A stretch of 64,000 bases of DNA from Dokdonia donghaensis DSW-1. Lineage in GTDB: Bacteria; Bacteroidota; Bacteroidia; Flavobacteriales; Flavobacteriaceae. The DNA lies in contig NZ_CP015125.1 of the NCBI RefSeq assembly GCF_001653755.1, forward strand, positions 1,622,501 to 1,686,500. Direction: 5' to 3'. The notes under the pieces are model-generated. The model ran no database searches, was not told the DNA's origin, and was given only the letters and a program-made list of their open reading frames with translations. The stretch's first letter is position 1. Each line of letters opens with the position of its first letter. Positions 32,238-40,312 of this stretch are shown piece by piece. The position numbers and the translations under genes are program-made.

Positions 32238-33158
32238 ATGAAGGTTTTAATTACAGGTGCCACGGGATTAGTGGGGACAGCCCTAACAGAATTATGTCAC
32301 AAGAATGGAATTGATGTTAACTATCTAACAACATCAAAAGATAAAATACAATCCAAAAATAATTACAAAGGATTTTACTGGAATACAAAAACAGATGAGA
32401 TTGATGATGCCTGTTTTGAAGGTGTAGATACTATTTTTCATCTTGCTGGAGCTACGATTGCCCAGCGCTGGTCTGTAGAAAATAGGAAAGCTATCTTTGA
32501 AAGCCGGGTTGTAACTACAAGGTTACTTTATAGTACGCTTTCGCGAAAGCATAAAAATGGCGAGACTGTTACCGTAAAGCATTTTATTACTGCAAGTGCT
32601 ATAGGAGGGTATCCGTCTTCTTTTACAAAATTATATGATGAGTCTTATCCTGAATATGCATCTGGCTTTTTGGGTCAGGTGGTGGAACAATGGGAGACAG
32701 CTGCACTGGAATTTCAAAAAATAGATGTTATGACCTCTAGAGTACGCACAGGGGTAATACTTGATAAAGAAGCGGGTGCATTACCTAAGCTTATGAAGCC
32801 TATTTCTTATGGAGCAGGTGCGCCGTTAGGTACTGGTAAGCAATGGCAATCGTGGATACATATAGATGATATGGCTGGTATATATTACCACATTTATGAA
32901 AACAAATTATCTGGCGTTTATAACGGCGTTGCACCCGCACCAGTAACCAATAAAAAGTTTACAGAAGTGGTGGCAGATGAGTTAGGTAAACCACTTATAC
33001 TTCCTAAAGTACCTGCGTTTGCTCTTAAGCTTATGCTGGGCGATATGGCTGCGGTGGTTTTAGAAAGCCAGAAGGTAAGTGCCCTTAAAATACAAGAAGA
33101 CGGTTATAAATTTAAATACAGTGATATAGATAGTGCAGTAGCAGACTTGCTCGCATAA
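32238..33158 (+). CDS. TIGR01777-type NAD-dependent epimerase family protein
   Basis: The start is the ATG at 32238, giving MKVLITGATGLVGTAL with the GxxGxxG nucleotide site. The protein has about 306 residues: an extended SDR Rossmann domain (LITGATGLVG, DTIFHLAGATIAQRW) with ITASAIGGYP in the region of the catalytic Ser/Tyr, then DUF1731-like C-terminal residues (LPKVPAFALKLMLGDMA). The family includes cell-division-inhibitor SulA-type names that are not supported by function. A palindrome copy lies inside (32536), read in the frame TLSRK instead of AFAKA. A bidirectional terminator follows. Confidence 0.85.
   Translation: MKVLITGATGLVGTALTELCHKNGIDVNYLTTSKDKIQSKNNYKGFYWNTKTDEIDDACFEGVDTIFHLAGATIAQRWSVENRKAIFESRVVTTRLLYSTLSRKHKNGETVTVKHFITASAIGGYPSSFTKLYDESYPEYASGFLGQVVEQWETAALEFQKIDVMTSRVRTGVILDKEAGALPKLMKPISYGAGAPLGTGKQWQSWIHIDDMAGIYYHIYENKLSGVYNGVAPAPVTNKKFTEVVADELGKPLILPKVPAFALKLMLGDMAAVVLESQKVSALKIQEDGYKFKYSDIDSAVADLLA
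32536..32551. repeat. dispersed palindrome inside the epimerase-family gene
   Basis: CGCTTTCGCGAAAGCA, with one base changed at the right end. The frame reads Thr-Leu-Ser-Arg-Lys-His, one of two clear genic copies in this frame. Confidence 0.92.
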
Positions 33159-33186
33159 AAAAAGCCACTCGATAGAGTGGCTTTTT
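33159..33186. terminator. bidirectional terminator
   Basis: A perfect 12-bp stem AAAAAGCCACTC/GAGTGGCTTTTT with the loop GATA, starting at the stop codon of the epimerase and 20 bases from the stop of the convergent YceI lipoprotein gene. Confidence 0.88.
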
Positions 33187-33206
33187 AATTATATAGCTTA
33201 TTGAAC

Positions 33207-33872
33207 TTATGCTTTTGTCGCTTGAAGTTTTACAGTAAGCTGGATATCATCAGAGATAAACTTATCTCCTAAGTTATCAAAGATAGATTTTGATCCATAA
33301 TTTACTCCCCAGTTTGTACGGTCTATTGTAAATGGCTCACTTGTAAGTGTCATATTTGCTCCATCTACGCTATAAGTTACAGGGAACTCAATGTTCTTCT
33401 TTTGATCTCTTATTGTAAGATTACCTTGCATCATTTTCTTTCCTTCTTTTTCTGTAACTCCAGTTACTTCAAAAGCTGCTGTAGGATATTTTGCCACATT
33501 AAAGAAGTGATCTTCTTTACCCTCAGCCTGTCCTTTAAGGTGTCCTTCTAAAGATGCTTTACCATCACCTTCTAGATCTGTAACTGTAATACTAGTCATA
33601 TCTATTAAGAAAGTACCTGTAATTTTGTCTCCAGCTACTTTTACAACACCACTCTCGATGTTTATAGTACCCGTGTGATTTTCTGTTGGCTTGCTACCTA
33701 CCCAGTCTATAGTAGACGCACTAGTGTCTACAGTAAATTTCATAGCATCTGCTACAGTTGCAACTTCTTTAGCTTCGGTAGCCTCAGTTTCGTTTGTTTT
33801 GTCTCCCTTACAAGACACAGTTCCTGCTATTAGAGCAATTACTGCAAGAGTATTTAAAATTTGTTTTTTCAT
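33207..33872 (-). CDS. YceI-like lipoprotein
   Basis: The 221-residue protein has a lipoprotein signal (LAVIALIAGTVSCKG, Cys22), an acidic Thr/Glu linker of about 25 residues (TNETEATEAKEV) and a YceI domain: STIDWVGSKPTENHTGTINIESG, LIDMTSITVTDLEGDGKASLEGHLKG, KYPTAAFEVTG. YceI proteins bind amphipathic ligands such as isoprenoids. This one is larger and acylated, unlike the free periplasmic paralogue at the left window edge (<397), so both forms exist. No MarR gene is nearby. Neighbours do not suggest a pathway. Confidence 0.88.
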   Translation of the reverse strand: MKKQILNTLAVIALIAGTVSCKGDKTNETEATEAKEVATVADAMKFTVDTSASTIDWVGSKPTENHTGTINIESGVVKVAGDKITGTFLIDMTSITVTDLEGDGKASLEGHLKGQAEGKEDHFFNVAKYPTAAFEVTGVTEKEGKKMMQGNLTIRDQKKNIEFPVTYSVDGANMTLTSEPFTIDRTNWGVNYGSKSIFDNLGDKFISDDIQLTVKLQATKA

Positions 33873-34071
33873 TTTGATATATATTTAGTGAACTGCAAAA
33901 TTAACATTTATTCATAGTCGTCTTCTTAATAATTTCATAAATACATCATATTAATGTAAATAAGTTTTTGGTAAAGTTGGAAGTGAGCATTTTTAAAGAG
34001 GGAAGGTGGATTGACTCAGACTGTTTTTATAGTACTAAAAAAGCAATGACATTTTGACATTTTACAGCAAT

Positions 34072-34087
34072 TGGCAGTACTTTTGCC
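34072..34087 (+). promoter_or_regulatory. candidate sigma-54 (-24/-12) promoter of grpE-dnaJ
   Basis: TGGCAGTACTTTTGCC fits the sigma-54 consensus TGGCAC-N5-TTGCA closely, with GG and GC separated by exactly 10 bases, about 30 bases upstream of the grpE ATG at 34118. A TACTTTTG box (34078-34085) overlaps it and fits the Bacteroidota housekeeping -7 element as well, so either holoenzyme may use the site. A direct repeat TGACATTTTGACATTTT just upstream (34047-34063) could be an activator site. Confidence 0.55.
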
Positions 34088-34117
34088 GTTTCAGTAAAAA
34101 ATTGATTTAAGACCACT

Positions 34118-34693
34118 ATGGCAACAGAAGATAAAAAACAAGATACTACCGTAGACGAGGCTGCTCAAGAGCAGCTTGTAAACGAGGCAGAGCAGGCAAA
34201 TGAGACTAAAGAAGCCGAAGATGCGGCTCCTAAAGATGAGCGTACTGAGCTAGAAGTTGCTCAAGATGATCTTGCTGCCGAGAAAGATAAGTTTTTACGC
34301 CTATTTGCAGAGTTTGAAAATTATAAGCGACGCACTACAAAAGAACGTATAGAATTATATAAAACTGCAGGTCAAGAGGTAATACAAGCATTATTACCTG
34401 TGGTAGATGATTTTGATAGAGCGCTTAATGAGTTTAAAGGTGATAAGGATGACGTACACGTAAAAGGTATGACACTTATAAGTAATAAATTCAAGGAGAC
34501 CCTTAAGTCTAAAGGTCTTGAAGAAATGGAAGTAAAGGCTGGAGATGCTTTTGATGCAGATCAGCACGAGGCTATCACTCAAATTCCTGCACCTAGCAAG
34601 AAGCTAAAGGGTAAAATTGTAGATGTGATTGAAAAGGGGTATAAACTAGGTGACAAGATCATCCGGTTTCCTAAAGTAGTTACAGGGCAATAA
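34118..34693 (+). CDS. grpE: GrpE nucleotide exchange factor
   Basis: The 191-residue protein has a disordered acidic N-terminus, a long coiled-coil helix and the C-terminal beta domain. Family marks are FLRLFAEFENYKRRT, LLPVVDDFDRAL and VKAGDAFDADQHEA followed by VIEKGYKLGDKIIRFPKVVTG. GrpE releases ADP from DnaK. dnaJ follows 83 bases downstream, but dnaK is not in the window. The upstream region has a sigma-54-type promoter. Confidence 0.96.
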   Translation: MATEDKKQDTTVDEAAQEQLVNEAEQANETKEAEDAAPKDERTELEVAQDDLAAEKDKFLRLFAEFENYKRRTTKERIELYKTAGQEVIQALLPVVDDFDRALNEFKGDKDDVHVKGMTLISNKFKETLKSKGLEEMEVKAGDAFDADQHEAITQIPAPSKKLKGKIVDVIEKGYKLGDKIIRFPKVVTGQ

Positions 34694-34776
34694 TATAAAT
34701 AGTATAAGGAAAAGTGTAGGTGAGCATCTACCATCCTTAATGATTTAAGAGTACTCAGTCTTACTGAGTTTTTATT

Positions 34777-35904
34777 ATGAAAGAAGATTTTTACGACATA
34801 TTAGGTATCTCAAAAGGAGCTACTGCAGCAGAGATTAAGAAGGCATACCGTAAGAAGGCAGTACAGTATCACCCTGATAAAAACCCAGGTGATGAAACTG
34901 CAGAGGCAAACTTTAAGAAGGCAGCAGAGGCTTATGAGGTATTAAGTGATGAGCAAAAACGTGCTCGCTATGATCAATATGGTCATCAAGCCTTTGAAGG
35001 CGGCGGCGGCTTCGGCGGTGGCGGGATGAATATGGATGATATCTTTAGCCAGTTTGGAGATATCTTTGGCGGTGCTTTTGGCGGTGGCGGAGGTGGTTTC
35101 TCTGGTTTTGGAGGAGGCTTTGGCGGCGGTCAGCGCCGTGTGAAAGGAAGTAACCTTCGTATACGAGTGAAGCTTACGCTAGAAGAAATAGCAAACGGCG
35201 TAGAGAAAAAAATCAAGGTAAAGCGTAAGAAGCAAGCAGCTGGCGTATCATATAAAACTTGTACAACTTGTAATGGTGCTGGGCAAGTAACAAAAATCCA
35301 GAATACTATCTTAGGTCGTATGCAAACTAGTGCACCTTGTACTACTTGTGGTGGATCAGGACAAATGATAGACAAGCGTCCTTCTGGAGCAGATGCTCAA
35401 GGGCTTACTGTAGAGGAAGAAACTGTAAGTATCAAAATACCAGCAGGAGTTGTAGATGGAATGCAACTTAAAGTGACGGGTAAAGGTAACGAGGCGCCAG
35501 GTAATGGAATCGCTGGAGACTTACTAGTAGCTATAGAAGAAAAAGATCACGACTTTTTACAGAGAGAAGGAGATAATTTACACTACGACCTTTATATAAG
35601 TATAAGTGAGGCCGTACTTGGTACATCAAAAGAGATAGATACTGTAACTGGTAAAGTGCGTATCAAAATAGAAGAGGGTGTACAGAGTGGTAAGATATTA
35701 CGTTTACGAGGTAAAGGTATCCCATCTATAAATGGATATGGTAAAGGAGATCTACTTGTACACGTAAATGTGTGGACGCCTAAAACTCTTAATAAAGAAC
35801 AAAAGCAGTTTTTTGAAAAAATGGCTACCGATGATAACTTCTCACCAAATCCAGAAACAGGCGATAAGTCATTCTTTGAGAAGGTAAAAGATATGTTCTC
35901 TTAA
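34777..35904 (+). CDS. dnaJ: DnaJ co-chaperone with a single zinc-binding pair
   Basis: The 375-residue protein has a J-domain with the HPD motif (VQYHPDKNPGDE), a Gly/Phe-rich linker and a substrate-binding C-terminal half. Between them a classical DnaJ has four CxxCxGxG motifs. Here only two are present, CTTCNGAG and CTTCGGSG, so one of the two zinc centres is gone. The remaining pair corresponds to the inner repeats. From memory other flavobacterial DnaJs share this. It would act with DnaK and the GrpE encoded just upstream. Terminator at 35966-35994. Confidence 0.95.
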   Translation: MKEDFYDILGISKGATAAEIKKAYRKKAVQYHPDKNPGDETAEANFKKAAEAYEVLSDEQKRARYDQYGHQAFEGGGGFGGGGMNMDDIFSQFGDIFGGAFGGGGGGFSGFGGGFGGGQRRVKGSNLRIRVKLTLEEIANGVEKKIKVKRKKQAAGVSYKTCTTCNGAGQVTKIQNTILGRMQTSAPCTTCGGSGQMIDKRPSGADAQGLTVEEETVSIKIPAGVVDGMQLKVTGKGNEAPGNGIAGDLLVAIEEKDHDFLQREGDNLHYDLYISISEAVLGTSKEIDTVTGKVRIKIEEGVQSGKILRLRGKGIPSINGYGKGDLLVHVNVWTPKTLNKEQKQFFEKMATDDNFSPNPETGDKSFFEKVKDMFS

Positions 35905-36204
35905 CAGCCGTTTTCAAATTTTATGAAACCAAATTAATTGGGTTCATAAAAAAAAGTTATATTTGAATAACGTTAAACAATGTTTGACGTTATTTTTCTT
36001 TTTCATAGCAATTTTTTTTCCCATCCTGAGCTTACGCCTAGGGTGGGTTTTGCTTTTAAGACGTTTTGTAATTAGGTAATTACACATAGGTGAGCGTTGT
36101 TTAATTATTCTCACATCTGCGGGTTTATAATTTTCCTAAAATATACACAACACGCATACGTCACTCAGGTCATATCCCTATCTTAGCTTGATTAACGTCT
36201 TTAT
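35905..36204. other. intergenic region after dnaJ with two terminator-like hairpins
   Basis: The 300-base stretch has no coding frame of note. It holds the dnaJ terminator (35966-35994), a second hairpin at 36020-36047 (CCCATCCT/AGGGTGGG, followed by TTTTGCTTTT), and the promoter region of the ABC transporter genes that start at 36205. Confidence 0.6.
35966..35994 (+). terminator. intrinsic terminator of dnaJ
   Basis: A 13-bp stem AATAACGTTAAAC/GTTTGACGTTATT (one G-T pair), loop AAT, followed by TTTCTTTTTC. Confidence 0.85.
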
Positions 36205-37143
36205 ATGAATTCACTACTTGTAGCAGATACGGTTTCAAAAAAGTTTGGAGACTTTACTGCACTTAACGATGTGTCTATTACCGTACCAGAGGGGAGTATT
36301 TTTGGACTTTTAGGTCCTAATGGAGCTGGTAAAACGACACTTATACGCATCATAAACCAGATTACAATGCCAGATACTGGTAGTGTGACCTTAGGAGGAG
36401 AACCTTTACAACAACATCATATACGTGATATAGGCTATATGCCAGAAGAGCGTGGTTTGTATAAATCTATGAAGGTAGGAGAGCAAGTACTCTATCTCGC
36501 ACAGCTTAAGGGGATGTCTAAGGCCGAAGCAAAAACAAGAGCAAAGCACTGGTTTGAAAAACTTGAGATAGGTGACTGGTGGGGTAAAAAAATACAAGAA
36601 CTTTCTAAGGGACAAGCTCAAAAAATACAGTTTGTGGTTACGGTAATGCACCAGCCTAAATTGCTCATTTTTGATGAACCTTTCAGTGGTTTTGACCCTA
36701 TAAATGCAAACCTTATTAAAGACGAGATTTTGCAACTTAGAGATGAGGGTGCAACAGTCATCTTTAGTACACACCGTATGGAGTCTGTAGAGGAGCTATG
36801 TGATCATATTGCACTCATAAATAAGTCTAACAAGATTTTGGATGGTGAGATAAACACCATAAAGAGAGCATATCAAAACAATACGTTTGATATAGGGGTA
36901 CAAGTGGTAGATGAGACCGCTTTCGCGAAAGCGCAACAACAACTAGCCTCTTCTTTTAAAATTACTCCTGCACAGTTCAAAAGCTTAGGTAATGAACATA
37001 AATTGCGAGTTGAAATGGGTGATAATGGCACGCCAAATGAGCTACTAAGCACCTTACAAACGTATGGAGAAGTAACACACTTTGTAGAAGTGATACCGAG
37101 TGTAAACGATATTTTTATTCAAACCGTTAGTCAGAACAAATGA
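36205..37143 (+). CDS. ABC transporter ATP-binding protein, NatA type
   Basis: The 312-residue protein is a full ABC ATPase: Walker A GLLGPNGAGKTT, the signature ELSKGQAQK (a variant of LSGGQ), Walker B LLIFDEPFSG and the H-loop STHRMES. The C-terminal part of about 80 residues is typical of NatA/YhaQ type sodium or lipid-linked exporters. The partner permease starts 4 bases before this stop. A palindrome copy is translated as AFAKA at 239-243, just after the ATPase core. Confidence 0.9.
   Translation: MNSLLVADTVSKKFGDFTALNDVSITVPEGSIFGLLGPNGAGKTTLIRIINQITMPDTGSVTLGGEPLQQHHIRDIGYMPEERGLYKSMKVGEQVLYLAQLKGMSKAEAKTRAKHWFEKLEIGDWWGKKIQELSKGQAQKIQFVVTVMHQPKLLIFDEPFSGFDPINANLIKDEILQLRDEGATVIFSTHRMESVEELCDHIALINKSNKILDGEINTIKRAYQNNTFDIGVQVVDETAFAKAQQQLASSFKITPAQFKSLGNEHKLRVEMGDNGTPNELLSTLQTYGEVTHFVEVIPSVNDIFIQTVSQNK
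36918..36933. repeat. dispersed palindrome inside the NatA-like gene
   Basis: An exact copy in the AFAKA frame, in the helical tail of the ATPase. Confidence 0.95.
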
Positions 37144-38444
37144 GCATCCTTTCTTTAATAATAAAGCGAGAATATATCGCACGAGTAAGAAATAAGTCAT
37201 TCTTGATAATGACTTTTCTCAGTCCGCTTATTTTGGTAGGTATGATATTGCTTATCTCTTATTTAACACAGCTCAATAGTGAAGATAAACGCACAATTGT
37301 AGTGGTTGATGAGTCTGGACAATTTGAAACTGTATTTTTTAATACAGATAAGACAAGCTATGTACACCTAAGTGATCAAGGGCTTGATGCTGGTAAGGAA
37401 GTTGCAAAAGATGATGTTTATTATGGCCTCATTCATATCTCAAAAAACCCAGAAACGGCTACAAATCCGGTTACGTTTTATGGTAATGAAACGCCCTCAT
37501 ATGACTTTATAGGAGATATAGAAAAGCGCATCGAAAAGAGAATTACAGATCAAAACTTAGTTGCACAAGGTATAAACCTCACGGCACTAGAGACTGCAAA
37601 AAGCACGATAGATATTAATATAGAAAACTTCTCTGGTGAGTCTAGCTCAAAGATGAGTAACTGGGTGAAAGCAGGTTTTGGGGGTGCTGCGGGGTATCTT
37701 CTTATGATGTTTATTATTATATATGGTAATATGGTAATGCGTTCTGTGATTGAGGAAAAGACTAATAGAATTATAGAGGTAATTATCTCTTCTGTAAAGC
37801 CCTTCCAGCTTATGCTAGGTAAAATACTAGGTACAACACTGGCGGGCATCACGCAGTTTGCTATATGGGTTCTAGTAGGTGGGGTGTTACTGGTGGTTCT
37901 TACAGCAGTTTTTGGGGTAGATCCATCTGCTGCAACCTCAGTAAATCCTGCAGCATCACAAGCTCAAGAGATAGCTCAAGACCCTAATATGATGATAGAG
38001 TTATTACAAGAGATTCAAAAATTACCTTTGCTACAGCTAGTGGGTGGTTTCTTTATTTACTTTATAGGCGGGTACTTTTTATACAGTTCTATTTATGCGG
38101 CTATAGGCGCAGCGGTAGATAATGAGACAGATACACAGCAGTTTATGTTGCCTATTATTATGCCACTTATGCTGGCTATATATGTAGGCTTTTTTGCAGT
38201 AATAGATAATCCTCACGGTACGGTAGCAACAGTATTTTCTATTATACCGCTTACATCACCTATTGTGATGTTAATGCGCATACCCTTTGAAGTGCCACTA
38301 TGGCAAATTATATTATCCATAACATTACTTATAGCCACCTTTATTTTTACAGTGTGGTTTGGATCAAAAATATACCGAGTAGGGATCCTTATGTATGGAA
38401 AAAAACCTACTTATAAAGATTTAATAAAATGGTTAAAATACTAG
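37140..38444 (+). CDS. ABC transporter permease, NatB type
   Basis: The 434-residue protein has an N-terminal membrane helix (SFLIMTFLSPLILVGMILLIS), a periplasmic domain of about 150 residues and five or so membrane segments in the C-terminal half. MRSVIEEKTNRIIEVIISSVKP is the coupling region typical of ABC-2/NatB permeases. With the upstream ATPase it likely exports Na+ or another small substrate. Its start overlaps the ATPase stop, and its own stop overlaps the mscS start by 16 bases, so three genes are translationally coupled. Confidence 0.88.
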   Translation: MSILSLIIKREYIARVRNKSFLIMTFLSPLILVGMILLISYLTQLNSEDKRTIVVVDESGQFETVFFNTDKTSYVHLSDQGLDAGKEVAKDDVYYGLIHISKNPETATNPVTFYGNETPSYDFIGDIEKRIEKRITDQNLVAQGINLTALETAKSTIDINIENFSGESSSKMSNWVKAGFGGAAGYLLMMFIIIYGNMVMRSVIEEKTNRIIEVIISSVKPFQLMLGKILGTTLAGITQFAIWVLVGGVLLVVLTAVFGVDPSAATSVNPAASQAQEIAQDPNMMIELLQEIQKLPLLQLVGGFFIYFIGGYFLYSSIYAAIGAAVDNETDTQQFMLPIIMPLMLAIYVGFFAVIDNPHGTVATVFSIIPLTSPIVMLMRIPFEVPLWQIILSITLLIATFIFTVWFGSKIYRVGILMYGKKPTYKDLIKWLKY

Positions 38445-39421
38445 CGATACTTCTCTATCTACAAGAAGAAACGGTAGATAAGGTAAAGGACATTATAGAG
38501 CAAGATATCTGGGGCACAATAAAAGAGTGGCTTAGTTTTGAACTTATAAGTCTAGGTAAAGAACCTAATCATATAGGCTTTACCGTAGGGCATCTCATTG
38601 TTCTTATCATTGCATTTATACTCACAAGTATTGTGCTTAAGTGGGTGCGTGTTTTAATGACACGTAGAATGGAAGGTGACGACAAGCTCAAGTTTGTGAG
38701 TGTTTTTAAATTTATAAAATACATCGCTTATATAGTAGTAGTGCTTGCAACGATGAGTGCTTCTGGTATTGATATAACGGTGTTGCTTACAGCCTCTGCA
38801 GCTTTATTTGTAGGTCTTGGTCTTGCTTTACAAGAAGTCTTTCAAGATGTAATAGGGGGGATTTTGATAATGGTTGATAAATCAATTTCGGCAGGTGATA
38901 TTATTGAGATGGATGGTCGTGTAGGTAGAGTATTTGAAATAAAACTGCGCACCACTAGAGCTCTTACTAGAGATGATAAAGTGATTATAATACCTAATCA
39001 CAAGTTTATTACAGACACCGTATATAACTATACCCAAAATCATAAAACTACTAGAGAAAACGTAAAAGTAGGTGTCGCATACGGTAGCGACACCAGAGCG
39101 GTAGAAAAGATATTACTGGAGTGTGCAACAGAGCACCCGGATATTTTAAAACATCCTAAACCTTTTGTGCTTTTTGAAAATTTTGGAGATAGTTCGCTAG
39201 ATTTTGGACTCTATTTCTGTGTGAGGGACAGCTTTGTAGATCCTAGAATAAAAAGTGCTTTACGATATGCGATAGATGACCGCTTTCGCGAAAGCGGAAT
39301 TACCATCCCATTCCCGCAGCGCGATTTACATCTTTTTAATACTGATAGACCAGTGTTTGTACCAAGAGAGAAACCTGAGGAGAATAATTCACTTGCCAAA
39401 AATGATACTATAAATGAGTAA
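38429..39421 (+). CDS. small-conductance mechanosensitive channel (MscS family)
   Basis: The 330-residue protein has three membrane helices and the MscS core: ALFVGLGLALQEVFQDVIGGILIMVDKSI in the pore helix, followed by GDIIEMDGRVGRVFEIKLRTT in the beta domain and VKVGVAYGSD in the C-terminal part. MscS channels release solutes on hypo-osmotic shock. The first 15 codons overlap the upstream permease gene. A palindrome copy near the 3' end is read as RFRES (frame three). Confidence 0.93.
   Translation: MVKILAILLYLQEETVDKVKDIIEQDIWGTIKEWLSFELISLGKEPNHIGFTVGHLIVLIIAFILTSIVLKWVRVLMTRRMEGDDKLKFVSVFKFIKYIAYIVVVLATMSASGIDITVLLTASAALFVGLGLALQEVFQDVIGGILIMVDKSISAGDIIEMDGRVGRVFEIKLRTTRALTRDDKVIIIPNHKFITDTVYNYTQNHKTTRENVKVGVAYGSDTRAVEKILLECATEHPDILKHPKPFVLFENFGDSSLDFGLYFCVRDSFVDPRIKSALRYAIDDRFRESGITIPFPQRDLHLFNTDRPVFVPREKPEENNSLAKNDTINE
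39281..39296. repeat. dispersed palindrome inside the mscS gene
   Basis: An exact copy, extended to 18 bp by flanking C/G (39280-39297). The frame reads Arg-Phe-Arg-Glu-Ser, the only clear genic copy in this frame. Confidence 0.95.
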
Positions 39422-40310
39422 AACTGCCAGATTTATTATTGCTTTACTATTGTTTACAGGGACAGTGAGCGCACAGTTGACAGATTTGGCACGAGTAGAG
39501 TATACCTATTTCCCACAGAGTGATTCAGATAATTCTTTTAGGAGGTTTAGATCATTCATAAACGTACCTGTAAAACTTAAAGAAGATGTTTACTTAGTAC
39601 CAGGTTTTGAGTACCGAAATGTAAATTTAAAATTTGAAGATGTTACTCCTTTTAGTCGTAAGGACTTAGACAGATTTCAATCTTTTAGTTTTTCGCTAGG
39701 CTATACACAAAAGCTGAATGACAAGTGGCGTTTAGGTGCAAAGATAGGTTCAAGAATTACTTCAAACTTTACTACAGAAACCTTTTCTAGCAGTGATGTA
39801 GTACACACTGGGGCAGTATATTTTATTAATGATAAAACTAAAGATGGTCTTGATAAACCGTGGAGACTTATTATAGGTGGGAGATATGATACAGAGTCGG
39901 GTAGACCGTTTCCATTACCTTTTGTAAATTACTATCGTGAGTTTCACCCAGACTGGTCGTTTACCTTAGGGGTGCCTAAGTCTAATATAAAACGCTATTT
40001 TGGTAAAAACAGAGAGCACATCATTCAGAGTTTTTTAAGTCTGGATGGTTTTTATGCAAACATTCAAGATAATGTAGAAGTAAATATACCAGAAGGGGAG
40101 TTTGAAACAGCAGAGAGTATCTCTATGACGGTAGCTCTTTTTGGATTAGGGTATGAATATTGCTTTACAAAACACCTAGTGTTTTATTTTTATGCTGGAC
40201 ACACCGTTATAAACGACATACGACTACGTGATGTAGATCGTAATGACGTTTTTACAATAAATGATAAGAACACTTTTTATGGTCGTTCTGGAATAAAATT
40301 TAAATTATAA
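39414..40310 (+). CDS. outer-membrane beta-barrel-like protein (DUF6268-like)
   Basis: The 298-residue protein has a signal peptide (ARFIIALLLFTGTVSAQ) and many alternating strands (KLKEDVYLVPGFEYRNVNL, SFSFSLGYTQKLND, WRLIIGGRYDT, SMTVALFGLGYEYCF), ending in an aromatic/hydrophobic strand GRSGIKFKL as outer-membrane barrels do. It fits DUF6268 as I remember it, but that identification is uncertain. It overlaps mscS by 8 bases and the sigma-54 activator gene starts 2 bases after its stop. Function unknown. Confidence 0.7.
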   Translation: MSKTARFIIALLLFTGTVSAQLTDLARVEYTYFPQSDSDNSFRRFRSFINVPVKLKEDVYLVPGFEYRNVNLKFEDVTPFSRKDLDRFQSFSFSLGYTQKLNDKWRLGAKIGSRITSNFTTETFSSSDVVHTGAVYFINDKTKDGLDKPWRLIIGGRYDTESGRPFPLPFVNYYREFHPDWSFTLGVPKSNIKRYFGKNREHIIQSFLSLDGFYANIQDNVEVNIPEGEFETAESISMTVALFGLGYEYCFTKHLVFYFYAGHTVINDIRLRDVDRNDVFTINDKNTFYGRSGIKFKL

Positions 40311-40312
40311 TA

